Assembly: GCF_000003815.2 (NCBI RefSeq)
Contig: NC_049980.1
Span: 29,495,818 to 29,559,817, forward strand
DNA: 64,000 nucleotides
Source: Branchiostoma floridae
Taxonomy: Eukaryota; Chordata; Leptocardii; Amphioxiformes; Branchiostomatidae
Direction of reading: 5' to 3'
Every line of letters begins with the position of its first letter. The first letter of the stretch is position 1. Positions 28,401 through 42,714 of the stretch are shown here, in pieces. Both the position numbers and the translations under genes were made by a program. The notes under the pieces were generated by a model, which saw nothing but the letters and a program-made list of their open reading frames with translations, searched no databases and had not been told where the DNA came from.

Positions 28401-31400
28401 ATGTGGCGCCAGGCTAGATGGCCTGTAAGTCCGAGCGGCTGAAAAGGGACGTATTTACGAGAGATGTGAAGAAAGAAGTGCCCTGTGCTTATCCCCTTCA
28501 AACTGTATGGTGACTGGGACCGGTAAGATTAGCCCATACACAGCATACTTCCTGTGGTTTCCGCACCATCGTTATGTTGGCCAAAACGGAACCAAAAGAC
28601 CAGCCACTGTTGAGACTAAACCGTTCTCACAGCTATCTACTTCCCTTGTTACGATTCTTTATCATTTCCTGCAGGAATAGCAACATGCAGGCGCAAGAAG
28701 AGAAAGACTTGTTCCGAACCAGTCTAGAATAAAAGTAAAAAGCGTCCAGGTAGCTGCATACTTATTTCAAAACACTTTTGTGTGTGTCTTCTTGACTCAA
28801 AAGTATTAGTTCAATGCTAGTGTTAACGTTGCTAGAAATATACTTAGGTAATTTTGATCTTGAAGATCACTAAACGTTGACAAGTTGAATGTGAGAGAAG
28901 GATCTTCACACAGTTTGATCTCGTGTAAGAGTCAAGACAAGATTGTCACATATTTGTTGACACCCGTATTAAGTTTTAAACTGTGCAGCATATGAGGGGA
29001 AAGTACTGATGTACCCAGACGTTGTCCCGATTTGCACACGTATTTTCTCAGTCGTCGACTCCAATGGGCTCAAAAATGTATGTGTAAACCCTACCTATAT
29101 CACAAGCAATGACATTTGTGTCTACACGTGCATTCCTGCCTTTTCAGAATCACTGCAAATACTCCACATAATGGAACAAGATAAATGGGCAAATAACTAC
29201 TCATTTTTCTAAGTCATAACCCTACAAAGGGTGAAGTATTACAAGTTAAATACACCCCATCATTTACACACAATTTACGAAAATATTTATACCAAGGTAT
29301 ACATTGTTAACCCGTGTCATTATGGTCTTAGTTCAGTTTGATACACCCTTTGTCTCCCTTGGCCTGTATAGCCATTGTGATTTTCAATCATCACTTTCCA
29401 CGGATTTCAACACCACTATAACTATAAGAAAAGAATTAGGTCTCAATGATATATGAAAGGTGTTTGATATCTAAAACAGGAGCGGACAGAAGAAGTAAAC
29501 TTTTTAAATGCATGGGTGGTGTTTTTTTCAGAGACAATATCTCCCCAGTCGACCTTTACAATCGGAGATGGAATGAAAGCTTCCAATTTCTATTGTCAAG
29601 ATATTTTGCACAACTCGTTTATCACGTGTTTAAAAATTTAGACAGATATATCTCACTGTATATCGACTACTTCCGTTCTCTGTTCACGTTTCCGGTATTT
29701 ACCAGTGTGAATAGATTTCCAATTTTTTTCGATCACACAGAGGTGTGGAATTGATGCGTAAAACAGGGGTCTTCTTTGGAAGAATTTCAACTACGCTGTT
29801 TGAGCCCAAAATGGTAATAATCGGTACAGATTTGAACAGAAAACAATATTTGCCCGTTTCAGCATTTCGGTTGACTTGTCATCTAGATATATTTTACAGT
29901 CCCCCTATGAATGATGATAGATTTACAGCCCTTTATCTTTCAAGTGTGGCGTTCAAACTCCATGTACATACCCTGGAATAAGTTGTGAAAATTGCTGAAA
30001 ATTTATTTCAATTCCTGTGTCCGTTATCTGTGAGCACGGCTGGTTTGTTTCTGCGCTATCTTCACCCTAAGGCTGAGTCCGATAGCTTCAGATCGATGGT
30101 GTTAGTGAGATCACACGCCTATCTGTCTCTTTCATCCCCCTGCCCGGCCACACAGGCGTGTAGACGGACGTGTAAAACTCGAATTAATAGGTAATCGCCA
30201 CATCTCCCCATCAACCACACTTTTCCTCTGCGGCTAGGCTTGTTTCACGGGTGTTCAAATATCGCCAGATGCTACAGGGCCTTGACCGGCGCCGCCTTCG
30301 TTCTTTCTGTACCCGATCACAAACCCGGCGCAGTGGCTGTGCCACAAGCCCGGGCCAAAACAGCCTCTGTCACCGCCGCCCGTTACTCGGAAGCGATACG
30401 GTGCTAGGAGCCCTTGTAGCGTAACAGCGCCCTGACACTTTGTTTTTCAGCGGAGTTTACTCTGCCTCCATCAGAACAGGTCCTAGCATGGGGGAAGTGC
30501 CGTAGTCTTTGTCAGAAATGTCAGTCTTCACTCAGCTAGAGTAGGCCCTGCCGCACGACCTGACAACTCAGCCTTGTATCGGAAGTGCTTTTGGATTGTT
30601 CAACAAAATCACCAGGTCCTACCGTTGGAATTTAAACCTTACCTCAGACTTTTAACCGCCCAGTTTTCCTAGGGCTTTGTGCGTCATACAATGACCAGTG
30701 GGTGAATGATAATGTTGTGGTAAGTCGCATCGATGTAGCATTGAAACAAACAAGAAAGCGCAACGTTTCCATTTTCCTCGCTTGTTTATTCCTTTACAAA
30801 TCCAGGCACAATGTTCCCACCTTCTGCTACCATGTGCGACACAAAGACGAACGCCATGTACGCACGTAGAATAGAAATTCTCAAACCAGAAATTTCACTG
30901 AAATAAAAGCTTGCTGGTAAAATTGTGGTCATTACAGTCAGGGGACACGATTGCATATTATAGCAATTTAAGTGACTTGCCTCTGCGAATATTCCTGCAC
31001 TTTTCGCCCATTCTCGACACTCAATTTGAATTTAATGTGCTTCTCTCGCGAACGCAATGACCGCCTATCTCAATTTGTCCCCCTCCAGAAATGGAAAATG
31101 CTACAAATTGGCCCAAAAAGGAGGTGGAGTTACCTTGCTGAAGAAAATAAGGTGTTTTCATCCCGTGTGGTTTGCCTGCAGTCATGGCTGACTACTATGT
31201 ATGGTAAACCCGAGTTCCCCACGCCTGCAAACCTGAATAAAAACCTGCCATTGAACCGCCCGACATGGTGAACTCTCAACTTCGACTGCGCGCGTACGAA
31301 CGTACGTAACTCCGCGGTTAAGGTGGCAGGTTGGGAGGTCCAATTAACACAAACAGATTGGAGAAACAAACAGTTTAAGGAAAGCAATATGGCCGCATGG

Positions 31401-32100
31401 AGTCCACTTGAATGTAGCGCTCTCTCTTTCAGAGGTGGGAAGCATATTGTTCTCCCAGACCCTTGCAGGGGAGCTCGGATTCTGACGTTGATCCGAACAA
31501 TGCACATACATGCACAGAGCGGTGGCTAGGATTTCACCTTTATAAATCAACATTTAAAAAAAGGATAGTACGAAATAATTTCACAAAACTAAGAACGAGA
31601 GACGCTAGACATGTTTTCTGCAATTTCGACGTTTCTTGGCGTCGATATCGAAGGTGAGTTGCCGGTGGTTGTGGGCGGAGAAAGGTGAGAGGTTCCCCGC
31701 CGGTTTCGCCGCCACGCTCCGCCGGCTCCTCGTGACCTATCCCGGGCTCGCCTGGGCAGGAGAACTACCCGGCTTCCAGTCCGAAGGTATATCATGTATA
31801 TATGTATAAATCTGTCAGTCGGGTCCTTGTCTTTTATCGTCTGGTTCTGTCAATGTAGATTCGCACAGGTAACCGGAAAGAAAAACCGCGTTTAACCCCG
31901 TGTTTTCTTTTCTCACTGGTTCACAGGAGACGACAACCAAAATGGAGTCGAAGGTCACTAATACATTGATACAGAAATTCCTGGGATCTCGTCTCGCTAC
32001 GTCACGTTTTATCTAGTACATACATAAGCGGACGACTAAAGCTCCCTGAACCATGTCTCAGGCTGAAAAATACTGGTAACAAAGCAGTCTGGCTTCGGGC
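25459..32100. other. Downstream intergenic stretch without a gene
   Basis: No credible exon. 25600-26400 is GC-rich. Between 27080 and 27480 the word TATCGAT recurs three times (27084, 27270, 27465), each followed within 10 bases by GGCC, GACC or GACC. 28700-30000 is AT-rich and featureless. Confidence 0.5.
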
Positions 32101-34150
32101 AATACGAATTAGGCGGCCTCTTTCCCACCACTGACTGACTGAAGTGCTACAGTTATGGCTCCCTAAATATGTCCACGAAATCCAACCTCAGCCGCCGTGC
32201 CATAACCCCAGAAAGATAGGCGCTTACGTCCGAAGCAAAAAAAAAAGACTATCAAAACATAATTCCCCCTCAGCTGCCAAAAAGATGACTCAGATTGTGT
32301 TGGGTCAAGCACTTTCACCAGGCCCGACCAGCGCTGACCTTCTGGGTATCAATTAAGAGGTTGTATGATAGACACCCTATTTTCTGCATACATGGCGAGG
32401 GCACAGGGTTCATCTTAACAGCGATGCCCTCTTGTAGACAGCGTGCTCTCGCCCCTGACTTCAACACGCGTTCTTCATTGTCCGAAAAGAAATCCTGGTC
32501 GGCAGATTATCGCACAATCCCAGCCATTGGGGCGAGATATGCTCAATTTTGACGTGATGGGGCGAATAAAGTCCAGTGTGGCCAGGGTTGGTAACGGGCT
32601 TGCCCCTTGCCCTCGCCTATATGATGTGCAAAGTTGTAGGAGATATATGGCAATGCAAGGGTGATTTGGTTGGGCTTGGGGGCAGGTCATGTTCGGAGCT
32701 CGGCCCCATTTATCGGGGAGGTGGCGACCGCAAATGAAGTAGAAACAGACTTCACACCTTTCTATTATGCTCGCTGATGGAGGACGATTCGGAATTAAAT
32801 GTGTGTTAATTCGGACAAAACAAACACAGCAGTAAATGGGCTTCCCTACCAGGGCTACACACTACTGTTTATGCATTCAAGCGTCCCACGATCATTTGAA
32901 GGGCAGACACTATTGTCAAGAAATCGTCTGGGTTTGGATGGCAGACATAAACTTGCTGTCAGCCGGTCCCTGCGCAGGTCGGTCCGTCCGGAGACCCCTG
33001 AAGAACTCATATAAATCTGGACGCTGTAAATGTGATGAAGTCGGAATCCGCGGGGTCGCATCGAGCGATCGATCCAATTTTGAACATTTTGTGGAGCTGG
33101 AAATAAATTGCTGCATGTAAATTTGGCCTGCGCTGCCACTGCGGGAAGAAAAGAAGGATTCATTCGGCCCATTTGGCGTGGAGGGCTCCCCCGGTGGACG
33201 ATGAAAGATGGGGATAGTTTACGGGCGCTCAATGCGCAATAGCTCAGTTAGTGTGTTGTTAATTTCCCCTTTTCAGCGCTCGGCCTGGGAAAAGGGGCGC
33301 ACGCCCCTACACACACAGGTGTGGGACTCTAACAACGGAAACTTTTCCCTCGCCCCAGACAAAGGACTCTTGATTATGACCCGACCGGCCAGAGTCTTTT
33401 AATATTCAGCCGACCCTGGCGTGTACACTGGCTGCGTGCTTGTACATGCGGGGCACGAACACTGCCTTCTTGTGGCCTTACAAGAATGAGGAGTCACTAC
33501 AAGGCAATTCAACCTTTACTATCTCTCCCAGAGTCCCTTGGCATGGAGCAGACACGTCTTGCACTTTCATCGACGTACGTACGGACGTGTGGAAAGAACA
33601 TCTGGGCTGCATGGGCCCTCCCCCTCTTCGTTTCTTTTGCTCTTTTTCATGGCCTTTCAAGCTGACAGGGCGCCTTTCTTGTTTTGTCGGCGAAAACGCA
33701 AAACCTTACGCTATTAAAATACTATTCATCTTCGTCAGGCTGCATCCCATTGCTGGCAAACTGTCAAAGAGAATTGGTGAGCCGCTCGGTTGTCCCGGGT
33801 CCGCAGGTATGATCGGACCCGTATATATACACACGGCTCTGCTGTCACCCTTGCCCTTCCCAATTTTGCCCGCGATTTAACCCGTATTGGACCATTGCTC
33901 TCAAGGCCGGCCATATCTCGGGGTGAGAAACGGTCTATCGCTGCCAAATTCTCTTACCAAATTAACCCCTCGCACGAGCTTGTTGTGTTCTGTAGGCCGA
34001 CTTGTTCAGTGTTGAGTACGCCAGGAATTCAGTGTGTTGTTCTCAGGCCTTTTAGCCGCATACGCAACTCGACGCAAGACCCGTCCAAGGGCCAAATCCT
34101 ACTGTCTTATCTGAATACGATCATGCCATGTTCAAATTAACCCCATAACC
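32101..34150. other. Complex repeat-poor block, candidate non-coding regulatory DNA
   Basis: Mixed-composition sequence with few simple repeats and open frames up to about 146 codons (33440-33880), none with a recognisable domain. By texture it resembles the upstream region of the gene more than the surrounding AT-rich DNA. Function is inferred only from texture and position. Confidence 0.3.
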
Positions 34151-37100
34151 CTTCGATTAACCCAAATCCTTCCTTGGGCACTACATTCATGTGTTCAGGA
34201 TTCAACAATATGCAAGTGGATATATTCTGCTTGGGCAGTTTCCCCGACGGGTTCGAATCCCACCACCAATGCAATGTGCCAAATTGTCGCCCTCTTCCCG
34301 AGGCTCAGTCAAGTTTGATTTCGATTTCCCGCCTAAAAAAGTGTTTTGAGAGAGGCTGTGTTTAGGTGAGTGTTGCATACAGCGTGGCGGGACTGACTTC
34401 ACATATTGGTGTTCAATGGGAAAGGTTGAGGTGGGTCATGGCGGTCAGGATCAGGGGGAAGTTAGTTCAATGTGAGGTTAGACCCCGCGGACCCCGGAGT
34501 CGCAGGCCACGCCTCCTCCGCTCCGTCACACAGAGTCGTCTTTGCCGTGCTGCAAAAAAGGGATGGAAAACGAACGCACACTCTCAGATCTTCGCTTCTT
34601 TGTGTGTGAGAAAACGCATACCAACGCAGACGACAATTCCCAGCCCACCAGCCCCGGGCCAACTTTCGCGCCACGCCGCCAGCTATCATCCTGCTCTAGA
34701 CTCTTTCATAGTAGTCGCTTTCATGAACCCTCTTCACCCCCCCCCCCCCCCTTCATTTTTTTTCTCTTTCCCTGCGAACCACTGCGATGTATTAATGAAT
34801 GTTCATCTCAGCGTATGAGTATGGCACATCTTGACCTCCTTCCAGAGCGTCTAATTCCCGGCAGGTGTAAAAAGAACCGACTTCTAAATAATGCGCGAGT
34901 CGGTTATATATTTGGCGGCGTGTGAAATGCGCCCATAGCTCATACATGTGCATGAACTTGCCGTGTGTCGGGTTGCGGTGGTGTGACGTGAGGGGCCGAC
35001 CTTGCCTTGTCGCTTGACCTATTGCATATACCGGCTGTCACAACGCTTTAGGGATAAACAGGACCGTACTAATGGCGGCACGGGAGGGCACAGCTTCCGG
35101 GTGAAAAAAATCAGTACGGGCAAGAAGATGTTCTATAAACAGAGTAACGAACTCCTCAATATGAAATTATAATCATGAATGAAATTCAGGATGATAGAAT
35201 GAGGAGGAGCAAGACATGTCAAATCAGAAAAAGATACAGTTTTGAAATGTATGAAATTGAAAAGGATCAATGTTTGTGCGTGAATGGAGTGTCTTTCCTC
35301 CCAATTGGACGTATTGTCCGATTGTTTCAGGTGAATAAGCTAATGTGGAAAAGTGTCGGGCAGCTGAAACGTAACTTGAGCCAGCTGCCATGACAAGTGG
35401 CACGAAATAGCTGAATATCACAGTACCTTTGTTCTACATAGTCATACAAATATGTTTTAATGTTTTGATTTACATCTGATTGATATTTTGGAATGCAGGC
35501 AACAACTTTTCCAACGTGTACGTTTATCGAATCTTTGCATATCATTTCTGGATTGAATTGGAGTTTATATAATAGCCTGTGCCATATGCCAAGGGTATAA
35601 ACTCGTGGGGCAGAAGTCTTCAATTTTGGACGTTATTTCTTTTAAAGTGCATAGTGATGGTTTATATAGATGCATTTTTGAAATCTTTATACTTACCATT
35701 AGAAGAATCAACCAAGTAAAGAAGAAGGCGATGAACTAGAGGCGTTTTTGTCAAGGAATTAGAATGAATGTGTATATTTGCCAGGAGGCAAGTATAATAT
35801 CAAGAGAACTCAGATGGCGACGACTACGATTGTGAAGATGTCTACAGCATCAATTGGCCTAGTACTGGACTGGTCAGAGAAAGCAGTGTTTCTTAGTCGT
35901 TAATCGTGAAAAGGTTAGTATATTAATATTATTCCATTCACATTTCTCCCTCGCAACACGATCCCAGTGTTTCTTCACTACCTGTCCTCTTCAGATTATT
36001 CCGTTTCTGTGTATAGCTGCCCCTCCCTCGCTCGCAATGGACTCGTCCGTTGATATTCCCTGAGTGTCGTTCTCGTCTTAGAGATCCCATAATGGCGCGA
36101 ACTCGGCGGATTGACTCTGTTTTTCTGTCAGTATTTATCAACATTGTTGCCCTAACACTGGGTAATAGAGGTACTGGATAGGGTTAGTACGCCGGTATTG
36201 CTAGGAGGACACAACAGACATAAAACTCAAGTGGACGTGACGTTTATACAAGATGAAAATATGGCTTTGCCAACTGACAATAAGACGTTTCTACCCAGGA
36301 AAACAGTCCACAATTATTGTTCTGTAAGGTTACGAGCACTTCAAAACGACCAGAAAAATATAAACATGTGGTCTATAAAGAAAAAAAATGCGAAACAGTT
36401 TGCCAAATCGCTTTTTATATTGTGAAATGGCAATGGAAGTACCTGTATGTTTGAATAAATATTGAAATATACTAGTAATCAGTCACACGGTTTAGACCAC
36501 TTGGTGGCGATGTTTTCACAACTTTGAGGGGGCATGACTTGAAAGGGATAGAAATTATTTCAGCCCACCTCAGTTCCGGACCCAAACAAAAAGCTCTAAG
36601 AGCTTCAACAAAGGCAACAAATTGTTACCTACCTCTCAACTTGATGGGCTCATTGTAACACACCTACCCGCCTAATTACCTGTAATGTAAAAAGTACTTG
36701 CTATATCCTTCATAGATATACATAAAAGACTACGCTACATGCTTATTTTGAAGTGTTCATATTTTTCTCCTAGTGATTAGAGGCTTTCACACTAGTGTAG
36801 AACGAAATGGACATCTGACCACGGCGACACTAGTAAAGCCGACTATGAGCCGGCTAAGCAAATTGCCCCATTTGTAATTTTCGGATTTAACTTTAATTCG
36901 CCGTGGCGACTGGAAGGGTTTTGTTTGGGGAAAACACACAGACAATTCTGGTCTTACCCTCAATTGAACAGATAAACCAACATGTTGGCTTCGACACAAA
37001 GGGCCCGCACTCAGTCTGGTTTATGTGTGGTCGAAATGGTAAAAGAACCCTTTCTTTCATGTCTATGACTGTCTGTAAATGCTCCAATATTAACTTTCAT

Positions 37101-40100
37101 AAGCTGTGATCCAACGTTTACTTTCATAAACTGTATGGTAGTTCCAAGGACTATTTCCGTATAGTTTTGTTGTATTTGGTCGTTTGTACGTTTTTTGTGA
37201 TGTTGTGAAGTTTTGAAACAAAACAAAAATGAGATAAAACAGACTTCTCCTCTAGAAGCTAATGCATCATGATGACAATAAAATGTGGGGTTCTGAAACC
37301 GGTATTCGCTCACTTGATTTCAGAGGTTTAGTGAAATTGTTTGGAAGCAATTATTCCTCAGTAGGTTTGTGTATTTGCTCCAATGGAGAAAAGCCTGCAT
37401 ACAAAACCCTCCTTTGTTGTTTAAATCGTGTATTTTGCTCCAAATGTACTTAAATGGTTGTTTAGTGCCATATGACAATCTAATATAGATTAAAAAAACA
37501 TCCTGCGTCTTTAGTCTGGTCGTCTTAAGTTGCATCACCAACATGAGATACAGAGGCAAGACTGCTATCTTCATCATATATCATACAATATACATATTCA
37601 CGAGATGTAAACTACAATGTAATCGAAAAAAAAAATGTTTTAAGCAGAGTGCAGAGACTTTTTAGGCATAGATATAATATCAAATGCAGCACTCTTTTAC
37701 TTAGTTATCTAACCCAATGCATTTGTGCATACCCGAATTGTGCATACATATGCTATCATTGAAATGCCATTGTCACTGTCAAGTTTATTTTGGACCCATT
37801 TAAACGTACTGAATTTAGGATGTTACTTGCACTGTTTGATTCTGCTTTATTATGTGTTGTACTGAGTTATATTAAAATGTTCTAAGAATTCATTGAGTAA
37901 CCATTCATCTTCTTTACTGTAGTTTACACTCTTGTTTGAATAATCTCGGACTAGATATGGAAACCATACTCGCTTATTATTGAAGCATTGAAACACAGCC
38001 CAAACCCTACCACACTTATTCATGTACCACCAGAATGGTATAAGTCAACACTGATGCCCTAGGTGACATCCTCCAATAGAACGGCTCAGACCTGTAGCTC
38101 GATAGTTTACGGATGGCTCACAAAACATCCCGACCTCTTGAAACCGTTTTCTCTCGCCCCTGTTCACCTGTTGTTGTTTGCTATTCTGGCTGTCATAATC
38201 ACGTGCCCTCTGCCCTCTCAGGACTTTGTGTAGTAACTGTAGATGGTCGGGGTTGTCTGGGGTGAGGGGCGAGATGCTAGATCTAGCGACGCGTAGCAAA
38301 TACTTCATATTTGTGATTGAGAAGAAAACGCATACAAAGGAAGCAAAAAAATGATGAAACTGTGGAATTTTAAGGTTTGCGTGTAAGCGTTGTACCCTGC
38401 TGGTCTCTTTTTTCTTATCAAAGCAAAGAAAATACTACGGTAACTACGTTAATTTACGGCTAAATATTTTGTTACGTGACTTTACACAAATGATCCACGC
38501 CGAGTCGTTAGTGGCGCGCACGTGCGCTTGTCAAAACAAACGTGTTGAAATGAAGAAATCATTTTCTCTGGTGGATTGGTTATTAATCTGTCTACGTCAA
38601 CAGCAAGGCTGAGTCTTAATTAATAACCCGCCGACTGATGACGCTGGAGTTGAATCCTTGCCAAACTGTTTTGTTTCTTCTCTACTACGAAATAAACCTA
38701 CTCAAGTGTACAAGAAGGCATTGTTTCGTCCTTTTTTTGTTTTGAAAGGAGAAGACTTAATATTTTACATCATTGTAAATAAAGTTGATAAAAATGCACA
38801 TTTTATGTACATTTTCGGAACAAACATTAGCGTAAACAACTACCGAAGCGACAATGCCCTGCGTCGTAATTTAATTGGCGCCCCCTGACTTCTGTTTGAA
38901 CATGTTGAATACCAGATTAGGTCTTCTGAGGTGTGTGTGTGAAATTAGGTATGCCTGTTACAAGCAGTGGTGTGATTAATCAGAAGTGTTACAGATATGT
39001 CTTCGCCGCACATGTCATATGTAACTCGGTACAGGTTCAAAGTGTTAACTTGGCGGTGTGGAACTTTGAGCGCTCCGGGCTGTGACAAAGATTTGGATAT
39101 GATTTGACTTTGACATACACGTTGTGCCAGCAGCCAAGGTCAAATGAACTGTCCTTTGCTTTGGGACGTGTTTTGAGCCACGCTTTTCAGTTTATAACTG
39201 TATATCAAATTAAAGGAGTGAAGTACTATTTTTTGAGCATGAGGACGGATGCCTGTAGTACCATAGAATCATGACCTGCACATCGTTTTGAACCATCGTC
39301 GGTGTCACTCGTGTTCATCCGACTAAGATGACCTCTTGCCATGTCACGTACACTTGTCTGTGTTTTGCCGTGTGATAGCCCCCGTGACCTTTCCGACTTG
39401 TTACTCCACGCCGAACCCTCCTACAAACAAAGACACAACAAAGCACATACACAACCTGCTGTAAGATTCACACGTCGCACTACTCTCTGTATGACATTAC
39501 ATTTTGTAACGTTTCATTCATAATGATAAAGAGTGAATGTTGCTAGAGTTGAGTTTAAATCCGTCGCTTGACTGGTTCTTGTCTGCCCCTTCATGTCACC
39601 TGCGTTACAGTGTGATGTTATCGTAATACCTCACCTCGGGGGCTTGTTGTACCGACCTTTGTGTGCCGGGTTTTGTTATCTGAAGTTCTATACTTAGGGA
39701 GGGGGCAATTACTGCATCGGTAGGGCAGGGCATTGTCTGAGGTGGGTGGTTCGACGTCTGCACCACTCAGGTCCAAATGTCGGCAAGGGCAAGGTCGTGG
39801 ATGGAGGGAAGAAGATCGAGGCACCTGTTTGTGGATATGACATATTCCATTCCAGATATATTGCGTATCCACAAACTAATCAATGGTCCATGTTACGGTA
39901 TGTTTGTGCTTGCAGGGACTTTAACAACCAACCCTTGTTTGTTGTGGCTGGATACACCGTTTAGTGAACAAACGTGGGTCCTATCGCAATATCTGTACGT
40001 CTGTGTGTGTATGTATATTTGAATAATCGTCATGTCACGATGTATCAATATATAACACTGCATCCGCATAAAAGCTGAAAAAATGATTGTCCACCAATCT

Positions 40101-40842
40101 GTTATCGGTAGTTTTGGAAACTTACTACATTACCAGAGAAATCCATCTACAGACAAAGTCAGAAGATTTTGCCAAACTTTACGCGAAAAAAATGCATTTT
40201 TTTCAAGCAATTTTGCCCAGTTTCTTTTTTTTTGCACACACACTGTACATCAGAGGAACTTAATGTTTTCCCTTGTCCTTTTTTTACAACACAGTGCCTT
40301 CCGTGGCGGGACGGGAGGCATCATACAAAAATTCACCCCCCCCCCCCTTCTGAACAGCCTACGGCTCCCACTGCTACCTCGCTGTGACCTGAATTAGATT
40401 TGTTTCAGTAACACTTGATTTTATAATTGGGATATGCAATGCAAAATGCAAAAGTATGACAGAAAAGATAACAAAACACACAAAGCGTAAAATTTTTGTT
40501 TTTATGTAACAGTTAGATGATAATAATGACTTCATCGTACAAGGTACAAAGTATGGCACCTAGTGATACAAAACTATAGTTCCACAAGGCTAATCTACTT
40601 GATACAAGAGTGTGTAGTATGGGATGATAATGGTCTTTTACATTCATTGCAGGGATTTCTAACGTCTAGACAATCTTCGATATATTTTCCTATGTATACC
40701 ATACAGGGGTTGTCACGTGTCATATAGTAATAATGCACTTGAATTTACTTTTTAAGTCCATTGAGATGAATCCCGGTATATAAGGTGTTAGCTTGTGCCG
40801 GGACAGTGAATTAAGGTGGGGTCACACGTGCGTATGTACTGT
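34151..40842. other. Downstream intergenic stretch without a gene
   Basis: No credible exon. A tRNA T-arm-like GGTTCGAATCC lies at about 34250-34260, without the rest of a tRNA. A 15-C run is at 34737-34751. A perfect NR5A-type site CCAAGGTCA is at 39134-39142. 35100-38000 is AT-rich. Confidence 0.5.
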
Positions 40843-41105
40843 CAAGTCCGGTTGAGGTCCATATGGAAGTCTTAGCCTCTATCAGGCTCCACAGGTCGCT
40901 GGAAAAATGGTAGAAATTGGACAAATATAGCCAGAAAACATGCCAAACGAGTTAGCTGGCCGCAGAGTATGGTTTTGCGACTCAGCTAACTCGTCTGGCG
41001 CATGTTATCTGTCTATATTTGTCCAATTTCTACTATTTTTTCAGCGACCTGTGGAACCTGGTCCGCATGACCTGTGGAATTTCATACGGACCTCATATGC
41101 ACTTG
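40843..41105. mobile_element. Long inverted repeat (foldback/MITE-like element)
   Basis: The left arm (40843-40958) and right arm (40983-41105) are inverted copies around a 24-bp centre. The inner 70 bp (40889-40958 against 40983-41054) differ at only about eight positions; the outer 45 bp are more diverged. There is no coding capacity. The structure fits a MITE or foldback transposon; a transcript would fold into a long hairpin. No clear target-site duplication was seen. Confidence 0.8.
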
Positions 41106-42070
41106 AAAATATATGTATAATCTTTATTGACACGACAAAAGTACAGCGACTTTCGTAAGGTCTACATGTATAACAACTACTTACAGTACAACTAAACACA
41201 CAAATACGCACGTGTGAACCCATCTCTACGTATACCAGAATATGAAATGCGTTGAGCGCTCTGTCAAATCGCAGCGATGACGCCGTCCTAGTGGAATGAG
41301 GGTACTCGGACGGGAGGATGAATAGAAGGTGAGTTGGAGAGATGAATAGAAAGATCACTTCTTTCCACCTCACCCTCCAGTAACCCACATGTAGGTGACA
41401 ACGTAGCACAGGTAGACCTACGGAAATTATTTCTATCGGTCACATTTTATCGTTGCCCCGGACTCACCATGGATACATCTTACTACATTACACCATTGTT
41501 ATAAACTCCACATGCTGTGAAGGAAGTCTCCACGGTTCCATTACCGATGGCAGAGTTCCGATGAAGAGGGGAGGTCACATGATCTCAAGGTTGATAAGAC
41601 CTTGATTTGTCCCCTATGACACAACAAATACGACCCATCTAGTAAATCTGTCTACATGCATAGGATAAGTCTCGTAAAGTGGGGGGTACTTGTCGGGGCC
41701 AACTAGCGCTACACCCTAGACATAGTCCCATGAGTCCTCATCATGAGATGCGTTTGGACTTCTCTTTCACGGAAATAAAGGAGTTTCTGAAAAGAGGGAG
41801 TGTAAAACTAATGGAGAATGAAGAGACAGACGCATTAGCGTTCGAACGGTGTGCCCCGGGTGCAGGTTGTGGGATGGCCCTGCCGTCGCCGTCTCTCCCG
41901 GGTCCGCCCGGGCGAAGTTTTAACAACAGGTGGTCACGCGAACCGCTGCCCCGCGCTTTCACCGCGCGAACCCTGCTCAAGGCCAGGGACAAAGTACACG
42001 ACACAAGCAATCAGAGTTTCACGTCGCTTTAATTCGAACAGCACGGCCGAACAATCAATCGTAGGAAGAT
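41106..42070. other. Intergenic stretch, nothing recognised
   Basis: No gene or clear repeat. A GC-rich part at about 41850-42000 keeps one frame open on each strand, which fits its composition rather than coding. Confidence 0.5.
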
Positions 42071-42180
42071 GGGCGCGCTGGCTTAATGAGGATCACAGAT
42101 CACTTCACAGCACAGCTAAACACGGAGTGCTAGTCTGGAGGCAAGTAGGATTAGAGAACACTGGTTCTAATCCCACAAAC
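42071..42180 (+). mobile_element. Possible tRNA-derived SINE head or tRNA relic
   Basis: An A-box-like GCTGGCTTAATGAGG lies at about 42077-42091 and a B-box-like GGTTCTAATCC at about 42161-42171. The spacing suits a tRNA with a long variable arm. The B box has T where R is expected, and I could not draw a full cloverleaf, so this is a decayed or tRNA-like fragment at best. Confidence 0.4.
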
Positions 42181-42714
42181 AGTCAACACATAGCCTTACA
42201 AGTACTCGAGGGGATATCAGGAAGATGTCTACAAGATGCAAAAGTAGAGATAAGTGACAAGTGCTGACTAACTTAGTGTTACAATGGCTGGCTTGGAAAT
42301 TTGAGTTAGTTTTACTGATATTGCCATTTTTACCATAAAAATATTGAGAATAATCCTCATGATGTCACCAGTAGATCAAAATATATCGGTATGATTTGCT
42401 CACCAGCGTTTGTATCATTAAAGGTAATATACTCTGTGTTCACGAATATTGATATCATTTTAATGGTGGTGATTTAAGAGTTGAAACAGATAAATGTGAT
42501 CCCTTTTCTTGGCAACATCCCGTATCTCCATTTATCGAGTGAACCCGGATAAAATGTCATATATCTTTTACATGTTTACATAAATACTTTATCGCAGTCA
42601 TTCATCAGTTATTGCAAAAGCGTTCATTTGGGATAGAATGTCTTTCAGATTTAGAGCAGACATTTGACACAATATCGACATTTCCCTAAATATGTGTCAG
42701 TTCAAGAGTGCTTT

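Noticed and set aside
33440-33880. 146-codon plus-strand open frame
   Set aside because: No domain or homologue recognised; length is within chance for the region.
34202-34280. Possible tRNA gene because of GGTTCGAATCC
   Set aside because: No matching D-arm, anticodon arm or acceptor stem upstream; only the T-arm word is present.
40843-41105. microRNA precursor
   Set aside because: Stem is too long and symmetric, and no known miRNA seed was recognised; a foldback element fits better.
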